A program made the position numbers and the translations under genes. A model generated the notes under the pieces. The model was not told where the DNA came from. It saw only the letters and a program-made list of their open reading frames with translations, and made no database searches. A stretch of DNA of 64,000 nt from JBBRNH01 sp038230415 (lineage in GTDB: Bacteria; Bacteroidota; Bacteroidia; Cytophagales; Spirosomataceae), in contig JBBRNH010000001.1 in assembly GCA_038230415.1 (NCBI GenBank), positions 116,374-180,373 of the forward strand, in the 5' to 3' direction. This document shows, piece by piece, positions 1 through 6,399 of the stretch (positions are counted from its first letter, which is position 1; each line of letters begins with the position of its first letter).

Positions 1-1798
1 CGCCCTCGTCAAGAGCCGGAATAAACTCGCCACCCATCCGCGAGAACGCCAATACGCTCATAATCAGGAAGGCTATGGCGACACCCAGCACCACCAACCG
101 ACGGTTCAATGACCAGAGCAAGGCCGGTTCGTAGTGCCGGTAGAGCCAGCCCATCATTCGGCTCGACCACGTGACGCGGTGCCGGATGTGCTTGCTCAAC
201 AGCACCGACGACATCATCGGCACGTAGGTCAATGACAAAATAAACGCGCCCAAAATGGCAAAGCCTACCGTTATCGCCATTGGGCGAAACATCTTGCCCT
301 CGATACCGCTCAGGGCCAGAATCGGTAGGTACACAATCAGGATAATGATTTCGCCGAAGGCCGCCGAGTTCCGAATTTTGGCCGACGATGAAAAGACTTC
401 CTCATCCATTTGGGCCTGGGAGAGGTGTACGGTTTTTGGTTTTTGGTTTTTGGGCTGCGCTGCTATGGCAAAATTTGCATCAATGGAAGGTTCTGACAGC
501 GAAGCCCCCCGAAAACCAGAAACCGTAAACCGACTACCGAGGTGGTGCATCGTGGCCTCGACAATAATCACTGAGCCATCTACAATCAGGCCGAAGTCAA
601 TGGCTCCCAAGCTCATCAAATTGCCCGACACGCCGAAGGTGTGCATCATGCCAATGGCAAACAGCATGGCAAGCGGAATGACGGAAGCTACCACCACGCC
701 CGCCCGCCAGTCGCCGAGGAGCAACACCAGCACAAAAATCACGATCAACGCGCCTTCGGTGAGGTTGCGGGTGACGGTGCCGATGGCCGAATTTACCATT
801 TTGGTACGATCCAGAAACGGCACGAGCGCAACGCCTTCGGGCAGGGTTTTTTCTATCTCGGCGATTTTGGCCTTCACGCGCTTAATCACGACGGACGAGT
901 TTTCGCCTTTGAGCATCATCACCAGCGCGCCCACCACTTCGCCGGTTCCGTTGCGGGTCACGGCCCCGTATCGCACACCTGAGCCAATCTGCACGGAGGC
1001 CACATCGCGGATTTTTACGGGGAGATTGTTGGCATTGAGCCGGATAACGACGTTACCAATGTCGTCGGTGGTGCCAAGCAGACCATCGGCCCGGATAAAA
1101 TAGGCGTTCGGTTTTTTATCAATATACGCCCCGCCCGTATTTTGATTATTGCGTTCCAAAGCCGTAAATAAATCACTGATGCTGAGGTTATTGGCTCGCA
1201 GTCGATCCGGGTCAACGGCAATCTGATACTGTTTCAGTTCGCCCCCAAAGCTGCTCACGTCGGCCACGCCGGGCGTACCGAGGAGTTGCCGACGCACAAT
1301 CCAGTCCTGAATGGTGCGGAGTTCGCGCAGAGGGTATCGGCTTTCGTAGCCCTTTTTGGCGATGAGCGTATACTGAAAAATCTCGCCCAAACCCGTTGTA
1401 ACGGGGGCCAGCGTCGGTATTCCGACACCAGGTGGAATCTGGTCACGCACGGTTTGCAGCCGTTCGGCGAGTTGTTGCCGCGCCCAGTAGACATCGGTGT
1501 CGTCGGTAAAGACAACGGTCACGAGCGACAAGCCGAACCGCGAAAACGACCGTAGTTCGATGATGCCGGGGATGTTGGCAATGGCTAATTCGACCGGGGC
1601 CGTGATGAGCCGTTCGGTTTCCTGAGCTGCCAGCGACGGGCTGACGGTGATGACCTGCACCTGATTATTGGTAATGTCGGGAACGGCATCAATCGGCAGT
1701 TGCGTGGCCGACCAGCCGCCCCAAATCACCAAACCGAGCGTGAGCAGGCCCACAATGAGTTTGTTTCGGATCGAAAACCGAAGAATGGAGTTGAGCAT
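1..1798 (-). CDS. CusA/CzcA-type RND heavy-metal efflux pump (3' end beyond window)
   Basis: Inner-membrane proton/metal antiporter subunit of a tripartite efflux system. The first ~599 residues are visible, starting MLNSILRFSIRNKLIVG with the first membrane helix. The porter domain follows (QLPIDAVPDITNNQVQV, RSFSRFGLSVVTVVF), then helices around GALIVIFVLVLLLGDWRAG and the helix motif GAIDFGLIVDGSVIIVEA. The second half of the RND fold continues past base 1. The segment after VEATMHHLG, from SRFTVSGF to KNQKPKTVH, is about 36 residues longer than I expect for the family and is encoded by a palindromic element (431-531), yet the frame stays open. Membrane-fusion and outer-membrane partners would be expected beyond the left edge. 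The metal cannot be told from the sequence. Confidence 0.93.
   Translation of the reverse strand, partial: MLNSILRFSIRNKLIVGLLTLGLVIWGGWSATQLPIDAVPDITNNQVQVITVSPSLAAQETERLITAPVELAIANIPGIIELRSFSRFGLSLVTVVFTDDTDVYWARQQLAERLQTVRDQIPPGVGIPTLAPVTTGLGEIFQYTLIAKKGYESRYPLRELRTIQDWIVRRQLLGTPGVADVSSFGGELKQYQIAVDPDRLRANNLSISDLFTALERNNQNTGGAYIDKKPNAYFIRADGLLGTTDDIGNVVIRLNANNLPVKIRDVASVQIGSGVRYGAVTRNGTGEVVGALVMMLKGENSSVVIKRVKAKIAEIEKTLPEGVALVPFLDRTKMVNSAIGTVTRNLTEGALIVIFVLVLLLGDWRAGVVVASVIPLAMLFAIGMMHTFGVSGNLMSLGAIDFGLIVDGSVIIVEATMHHLGSRFTVSGFRGASLSEPSIDANFAIAAQPKNQKPKTVHLSQAQMDEEVFSSSAKIRNSAAFGEIIILIVYLPILALSGIEGKMFRPMAITVGFAILGAFILSLTYVPMMSSVLLSKHIRHRVTWSSRMMGWLYRHYEPALLWSLNRRLVVLGVAIAFLIMSVLAFSRMGGEFIPALDEG
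431..531. repeat. Palindromic element inserted in frame within the RND pump gene
   Basis: The left arm begins with GGTTTTTGG repeats (431 onward, ending near GGGCTGCGCT). The right arm (about 503-531) reads in complement GGTTTACGGTTTCTGG, ending GGGGGGCT. The arms are imperfect inverted copies around a ~40-bp centre. The element is fully translated as part of the pump, adding about 36 residues between a transmembrane helix and the LSQAQMDEE segment. It has the same architecture as the intergenic palindromes elsewhere in the window but an unrelated sequence. Confidence 0.75.
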
Positions 1799-1803
1799 TT
1801 TAT

Positions 1804-1900
1804 TCAGTGAAGAGTGAAAAGTTTAGAACGAAGAATAGCCTTCTCAGGCGATATTCTTCACTCACAACCGCTTGGGCGGCCCCGTCTTAATTCTTCACTG
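1804..1900. repeat. GTGAAGA-family palindromic element
   Basis: Nested inverted repeats: CAGTGAAGA (1805-1813) against TCTTCACTG (1892-1900), and GAAGAATA (1830-1837) against TATTCTTC (1852-1859). The right part contains GGCGGCCCCGTCTT, nearly repeated as GGCGGCCCTGTCTT at 51331-51344, so the two loci belong to one family. The right arm supplies the TGA stop of the upstream minus-strand gene that ends at 1895. Confidence 0.75.
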
Positions 1901-2299
1901 ATTTTGCGGTGGATGAAAAAACGCGAATGACCGATCTATTACGGCTAAGGCGTTGTGGGCGAACGAGGGGCGTTCGGGCAGGAGAGAAACATGGGCCGGG
2001 GCCAGCCAAAGGCCCTGAACGGCAAGCGGAATAAGCTGAAAATGCCAATGCAGCCCCAAGCAATGGTGGGCATCTTTAAAGGGAATCTGCGAATGATCGT
2101 GCTGCTGACGGTGGTGGCTGGTATCGCCGTAGTGCATTTCCAGAAATACAAGCACCGACAAATCGGGGTCGGTCTGGCGGTGGAGTTGGTAGTGTTCGTA
2201 GAGGTCGGGCAGTTTAACAAACGCTGACCGCACGGGCGCGGGCAGCACAACGGCCAGCGACAGGTAGATGTTGAAGAATATCGTGAAGAAACGCGCCAT
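1895..2299 (-). CDS. His-rich exported protein upstream of the RND pump
   Basis: 134 residues. The N-terminus MARFFTIFFNIYLSLAVVLP looks like a signal peptide or membrane anchor. Histidine clusters follow: LYEHYQLH, MHYGDTSHHRQQHDHSQ, DAHHCLGLHWHF. It lies immediately upstream of the pump gene on the same strand, with one palindromic element between. That position and the His clusters suggest a periplasmic metal-binding accessory protein, as often seen at the head of Bacteroidota cus/czc operons. The role is inferred, not shown. The last residues (QNQ and stop) are read from the edge of the palindromic element, so the native C-terminus may have been altered. Confidence 0.65.
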   Translation of the reverse strand: MARFFTIFFNIYLSLAVVLPAPVRSAFVKLPDLYEHYQLHRQTDPDLSVLVFLEMHYGDTSHHRQQHDHSQIPFKDAHHCLGLHWHFQLIPLAVQGLWLAPAHVSLLPERPSFAHNALAVIDRSFAFFHPPQNQ

Positions 2300-2368
2300 T
2301 CGGGAAATTTACACAATTGGGGTGCAGATGGTTCTTTTTGGAGACACAAGGCCGAAATTCAGAATCAT

Positions 2369-2935
2369 TCAACGCAGGCCGGGCGGGTTAATCCAGATTT
2401 GATTTTGCACAATCATAATGGCTAACTCATGGCGGCAATATTCTCGGAGTTTTCCAGCAAGAGCATTCTGTTTTCCAAGTGTTTTTTTGTAATTATCGGC
2501 TGTAACAGTCTCGTTATCAACTGAGAGTCGAAAAATACTATGGGCGTAATTGCACGGTAAAGGGTCGTGTAACAATGTTATAGTAGCTTCCGAAGAATTG
2601 CCATCTTCGTTGACCGAGACAAAGGATTTTTTATAGGTCATAGCTTCTGGCTCAACTTCCATAACTTCCATTGCCACGACCACAAAATTCTCGTATCGTT
2701 CAGTCACTGACTCAAGAGCATAAAGCGTGTCTTCGGGTTGGCAAAGGGGAGATTGTATGTTGCTTCCCTGTCGATTCACCGAAATGTCTTTTAAACTAAT
2801 GGTTGGAAATGGATTTGTTGTTTCAGTGGGTAAACATCGCCTGAAAACGTACTCGCCAACATAAAATTCGGGCAGTAACGGTTTGTCGTTGCTGTGTAGG
2901 TGCGGAGGTATGTGCGCGAGTTGGCAAGGGATCAT
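2369..2935 (-). CDS. Hypothetical protein in an AT-rich patch
   Basis: 188 residues that I do not recognise. It is acidic in the middle (MEVMEVEPEAMTY) and has scattered cysteines (RRC, PLCQ, PCNY, EYCRH). There is no convincing signal peptide or membrane segment. The start codon lies within 10 bp of the terminator hairpin of the preceding gene, so the true start may be further in, or the gene may be a fragment. Base composition is clearly AT-richer than the pump operon, which suggests acquisition together with the neighbouring pair at 2984-4167. Confidence 0.5.
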   Translation of the reverse strand: MIPCQLAHIPPHLHSNDKPLLPEFYVGEYVFRRCLPTETTNPFPTISLKDISVNRQGSNIQSPLCQPEDTLYALESVTERYENFVVVAMEVMEVEPEAMTYKKSFVSVNEDGNSSEATITLLHDPLPCNYAHSIFRLSVDNETVTADNYKKTLGKQNALAGKLREYCRHELAIMIVQNQIWINPPGLR

Positions 2936-2938
2936 TAC

Positions 2939-2965
2939 AAAAAAGGCAACCCAATTGGGTTGCCT
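2939..2965 (-). terminator. Rho-independent terminator after the TIGR04255 gene pair
   Basis: A perfect 20-bp palindrome GGCAACCCAATTGGGTTGCC (2945-2964) is followed, reading the minus strand, by a run of T residues (2944-2939). It separates the pair at 2984-4167 from the downstream hypothetical gene. Confidence 0.85.
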
Positions 2966-2983
2966 GTAACAGTTCAGACAAAT

Positions 2984-3436
2984 CTACTTTGCCAAAAACT
3001 TGTATGCAATAGCCTCAAAATCGAATTGGGCCTTAGTCTCTTCAAAAAAATCGAGTACAGGTTGTTCCTCCTTACCGATGAACGAATACGCAATTAATTC
3101 GTCGTCGTGAATGACAAGATTAGTGGCTCCACGCTTTGAGGTACGGAATAAGATTAACTCGTCGTCGCCAGTAAATAAGTCTTGAAATGTCAGTTTATCG
3201 GGTTCAATATGATACTCGATATTCTTAAAAGCAGTCATTAATTTCGACAACGCAGTTACCTGGAACGAGCTTAACGCGTATCGTTGAAGGAGTTGGTTAA
3301 GCCGTTCGGCCAAACTGTTTCCGTAATGCCGGGTGAGTGTTCCCTCTGTACGCTCCCCGGCCTGTCGGTAATTGCTTTCGAGCAAGACCGAACCATCGGC
3401 AGGATAATTCATGCGAACGTTGCTCATTTGAGTCAA
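2984..3436 (-). CDS. Hypothetical protein, second gene of a TIGR04255-type pair
   Basis: 150 residues of unknown function. The protein is soluble and charged, with segments LTRHYGNSLAERLNQLL, LTFQDLFTGDDELILF and DFFEETKAQFDFEAIAYKF. An internal start at MSNVRMNYPADG is possible. Only 5 bp separate it from the stop of the TIGR04255-like gene, and a strong terminator follows, so the two form a closed bicistronic unit. The tight coupling suggests the products act together. No toxin, nuclease or binding motif is visible. Confidence 0.7.
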   Translation of the reverse strand: MTQMSNVRMNYPADGSVLLESNYRQAGERTEGTLTRHYGNSLAERLNQLLQRYALSSFQVTALSKLMTAFKNIEYHIEPDKLTFQDLFTGDDELILFRTSKRGATNLVIHDDELIAYSFIGKEEQPVLDFFEETKAQFDFEAIAYKFLAK

Positions 3437-3441
3437 GTGAT

Positions 3442-4167
3442 TTATTGGTACAACAATTGTGTTTTTTGGGTAATTACGGCAAAAAACAAATCGTTTTTAA
3501 AGGCGCGTAGTGAATCGAAATCTTGCCAGATGGTCTCGTAACGTTGGCTTGCTTCAATTTCTTTCTCAACGTGTATATCTAAAGTTAAGCCGTTGGTTTG
3601 TAATGAGTCGCCGTCTTGGTTCGTCTCAATTATTGTCCCTGAGAGATTTGGGTCTGTTTCATGCTTAACGTCTATTTGAAGAAAAAAGTTACCTTTTTGG
3701 TGTGGTAACACATTGGTTGGCAGCAAGTTGACATATTCTAATGTTGGCGAAACGGCCAAGACATTCACGTACCGAACTGCAATTTGATCAATGATTGGCG
3801 AAACATCACAATTCAGTAGCACTTGCCAAACCGATTTCAATTCATCGCGCAGCTCGTTAAATTCGGTGTAAGCCGAGAGTTTATGAAGTGAAAGCGTATC
3901 TAACCGCAACTGAAGAACATAATCCGACGCTGACCCTGTTTCAGTCCGTAGCATATAACCGCTTTGTGCGGTGTCAAATTTTCCTTCGGCTTCAGCGGAA
4001 TGAAGTGATGCAGAAAACTTCATCAAGGGTCTGGCAGTCTTATATTTTTCTGTGATAAGATTATGCTTACTGAGCCGATTCAGCGTCTCCATAGTCAACG
4101 TTTCCGAAAAACGCACAGACATAATGCTTTCCTTGATCGGCGGATGGGAAAGTTTGGGATGACTCAT
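3442..4167 (-). CDS. TIGR04255 family protein
   Basis: The start was set at the ATG of MSHPKLSHPPIKESIM. An upstream GTG at 4188 would add seven residues but overlaps the -7 promoter box. About 241 residues. Features that match what I know of TIGR04255 are the N-terminal proline-rich L-PPIKE-I-VRF motif, a central RYVNVLAV motif, and a C-terminal LDIHVEKE strand followed by LRAFKNDLFFAVIT. The family is sporadically distributed and has no established function. Here it heads a two-gene operon in an AT-rich accessory patch. Confidence 0.75.
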   Translation of the reverse strand: MSHPKLSHPPIKESIMSVRFSETLTMETLNRLSKHNLITEKYKTARPLMKFSASLHSAEAEGKFDTAQSGYMLRTETGSASDYVLQLRLDTLSLHKLSAYTEFNELRDELKSVWQVLLNCDVSPIIDQIAVRYVNVLAVSPTLEYVNLLPTNVLPHQKGNFFLQIDVKHETDPNLSGTIIETNQDGDSLQTNGLTLDIHVEKEIEASQRYETIWQDFDSLRAFKNDLFFAVITQKTQLLYQ

Positions 4168-4187
4168 GAGAAACACGATTTTTTTCA

Positions 4188-4224
4188 CAAACCTATCATG
4201 TTATTCGCTGACCACAGCAGCAAA
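4188..4224 (-). promoter_or_regulatory. Bacteroidota-type promoter for the TIGR04255 pair
   Basis: On the minus strand, TAGGTTTG lies at 4195-4188, matching the TAnnTTTG -7 element. TTTG at 4224-4221 is a possible -33 element, with a somewhat long spacer (25 bp). It places transcription start just before the ATG at 4167 and rules out the upstream GTG. Confidence 0.5.
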
Positions 4225-4276
4225 CACCAGAAAATTAATGTGTGTCTAACAATTTTTTACCCGGCAAGCCCATTCA

Positions 4277-4897
4277 TCAACCCGGTAGTTGTGTCGCCAG
4301 AAACATCGCCACATCCTCCGGCGTGTCTAAGTCCACTGCGCCGTTGGCAAACGGAATCGTAGCGCAGTCGTGAGCGTATTTCATCATCAGGGGCTTGGCT
4401 CCCCGGTCGCCGGTCAGGGTCAGGAGTTCGTTAAAGTAATAAGCTGAAAACAAAGCCGGTACGCCCACCTGACCGGCATATTCACAACCCACGATTCCCT
4501 TGCCCGATTCGGCAAAAACGGCCAAAATCCGGCGTAGTAATTCCGGTGATACGTGCGGCTGATCGGTCAGCAGCGTCAGCACCGCATCCAGACCAGGCGC
4601 ATCACGGAGCAACGTGGAGAGACCAACCCGCACCGACGAAGCCATGCCCGTTTGCCAGTCGGGGTTATGCATTACCGCCACCGTAGGGGGTAAGCCGATG
4701 AGTTCGGGAGCGATTTTCTCCTGATTGCCGCCCGTCACCACCACAATGGGCAGCGGTTTGTCCGGCGTTTCGGTCAGTGCCATAGCCGCCAACAGCGTTC
4801 GTTTCAGCAGCGTTTGCCCCTGATAAACAATCAATTGTTTAGGATTTCCGCCCATGCGGGTCGAGGCTCCGGCGGCTAAAATGATAATACCGATCAT
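4277..4897 (-). CDS. MocA-like molybdenum-cofactor nucleotidyltransferase
   Basis: 206 residues. The N-terminal signature LAAGASTRMGGNPKQL is the nucleotide-binding loop of the MobA/MocA-like NTP transferases. TLLTDQPHVSPELL carries the metal-binding aspartate motif and VDLDTPEDV is the C-terminal LDTPED motif. The family transfers CMP or GMP to molybdopterin, and some members act on other substrates. No other cofactor gene is in the window, so the exact substrate is open. It follows the NTF2-like gene by 17 bp and is probably co-transcribed with it. Confidence 0.85.
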   Translation of the reverse strand: MIGIIILAAGASTRMGGNPKQLIVYQGQTLLKRTLLAAMALTETPDKPLPIVVVTGGNQEKIAPELIGLPPTVAVMHNPDWQTGMASSVRVGLSTLLRDAPGLDAVLTLLTDQPHVSPELLRRILAVFAESGKGIVGCEYAGQVGVPALFSAYYFNELLTLTGDRGAKPLMMKYAHDCATIPFANGAVDLDTPEDVAMFLATQLPG

Positions 4898-4914
4898 AAA
4901 CGTAACAGGGCGGC

Positions 4915-5361
4915 CTACTCACAGGCCCGGCGGGTGTCAATAATGCCCTGAATTTTCCAGACACCGCTTTGTCGCACGAGCGTGAAGGCATTGGCTCCAC
5001 AGTGCTGTCGTTTGCCGTTGTAGTAAAATTCGTAGGGAGTCCAGGCCGTAGCCAAGTCACCATCAACGTGGATGGTGGTGGCGGTCAGCCGTTCATCGAG
5101 TGCGCCCTTCGGGGCTTTCCCCACTGACCGGGCAAAGTTGGCAATCTGTTCATTGTGCACCGAGACTATACCCTGTTTGTTTTCAACGGTTTGCAGGGTG
5201 GCCCCCGGCAGAAACGCCGACAGTACGGCCACTGAATCGCTGGCTTTCATACCGGCAAACAACTGGGCAATCGGTACGCGGACAGCGGCATCGTCGGGCG
5301 AGGTTTGGGCCAGAACCGGGGCAGCAACGGCCAGCAGCAGGCAGTAGAGAAAGTGTTTCAT
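4915..5361 (-). CDS. Exported NTF2-like (SnoaL/DUF4440 type) protein
   Basis: 148 residues with a clear signal peptide (MKHFLYCLLLAVAAPVLAQ). The cone-shaped NTF2 fold is suggested by the order helix (VPIAQLFAGMKASDSVAVLSAF), strand (ATLQTV), then the paired strands TTIHVDGDLATAWTPYEF and CGANAFTLVRQSGVWKIQGI. Such proteins bind small ligands or have lost catalytic activity, and no specific role can be given. It sits 8 bp after the Rpn-type nuclease gene and 17 bp before the MocA-like gene. Confidence 0.8.
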   Translation of the reverse strand: MKHFLYCLLLAVAAPVLAQTSPDDAAVRVPIAQLFAGMKASDSVAVLSAFLPGATLQTVENKQGIVSVHNEQIANFARSVGKAPKGALDERLTATTIHVDGDLATAWTPYEFYYNGKRQHCGANAFTLVRQSGVWKIQGIIDTRRACE

Positions 5362-5369
5362 TTTTAAAG

Positions 5370-6305
5370 TCAGGGTTTGATTTGTTTGCGAAGGTCAGCT
5401 ACGAAACCGACCGATACATCGGCAAAGCGGGCAATCTCTTCATCGGTAAACGTAGAGCCTTCGAGGAGGTTGGTTACGAACAGGGTGTCTCGGTTTAATT
5501 TTGCCAGTTCAAATCCTATTTTCAGTCCTTTCTTCTCGCCTTTCCGTTCGCCGAGTTTTTCGGCGCGATACAGTAAATATTCTTCGATTCCCATTGTCTG
5601 TCGTCGGTCTGTGAGTTTATCGTATTCGTCCTCAAAAATAACGCCTGTTTCGGGCTTTTTGAAACGAATATAACTTTTCAGGAAATTCATTAGCACCCTG
5701 ATTTTGTCTTTCGGGAATGGCTTTGCCAGTAACCGCCTTGCCAGATCAATCTTCAGTGTTAATAACTCGCTTTCGTTGATTTTCTTCTTCTTCAGGGCTG
5801 TCAACACTGTCAGAATCACCGCAGCAAACGGGTTGGGATTAGCATCGAGCAGGTCAGCATCCTGATCGAGAACTTTGTAGCTATTGAACCGATACATCAA
5901 AGTCGTTCCGTAAAATGACTGCTCGAACACCGCCGGGCGAAATGTTTTCTGATCGTCGGTCAAAATGGCAAAGGCCGTAATTGGCTGCTCGTAGCGGTCG
6001 AAGATGCGCGAGAAGTACGTGAACATTCGCTTCTCAAATGTGGTGTCCGTGTAGCCCTGCACTTCCACGTGCACTAAAAACCATTGTTCTGCGCCCAATT
6101 TGGTAAACACTTTCACGAGTTTATCAATGTGCTTCGGTTTGAACTCATCGCCCTGAGCCGGGAATAGCTGTTCCAGTTCTTTATCCAAAAACGCAAACCC
6201 TCGCTCCATATCGAAAAGGTCATCGGCATTAGGGATAAAGAAGCGCAAAAAATCATCAAAAATATCTTCCAGGATAGCTTTCCACAAAGAATCGTCACGG
6301 CTCAT
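5370..6305 (-). CDS. Rpn-family (PD-(D/E)XK) recombination-promoting nuclease-like protein
   Basis: About 311 residues from the ATG of MSRDDSLWKAILEDIF. An upstream ATG at 6395 would run into the divergent gcvP start and adds no conserved sequence. The nuclease core is visible as FAFLDKELEQLF, then LVHVEVQGYTDTTFEKRM (the E-x-Q of the PD-(D/E)XK fold), then RIFDRYEQPITAFAIL. The C-terminus has a charged KLGERKGEKKGLKIG stretch typical of the Rpn/transposase_31 group. Members nick DNA and stimulate recombination in E. coli, but in Bacteroidota they are mostly uncharacterised. It is the first gene of an apparent three-gene run with the NTF2-like and MocA-like genes. Confidence 0.8.
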   Translation of the reverse strand: MSRDDSLWKAILEDIFDDFLRFFIPNADDLFDMERGFAFLDKELEQLFPAQGDEFKPKHIDKLVKVFTKLGAEQWFLVHVEVQGYTDTTFEKRMFTYFSRIFDRYEQPITAFAILTDDQKTFRPAVFEQSFYGTTLMYRFNSYKVLDQDADLLDANPNPFAAVILTVLTALKKKKINESELLTLKIDLARRLLAKPFPKDKIRVLMNFLKSYIRFKKPETGVIFEDEYDKLTDRRQTMGIEEYLLYRAEKLGERKGEKKGLKIGFELAKLNRDTLFVTNLLEGSTFTDEEIARFADVSVGFVADLRKQIKP

Positions 6306-6399
6306 GGCTGCAAGGTAAGCGAAAAATGAAATTTCGCCACAAACTGCACCTTTTAGCCTATTTATGAGTTTAGTTTCAATCACGTGCTCCGCCAAAATA

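Noticed and set aside
255..1103. 282-residue plus-strand open frame over the RND pump
   Set aside because: The minus-strand pump is unmistakable; the plus frame is its shadow.
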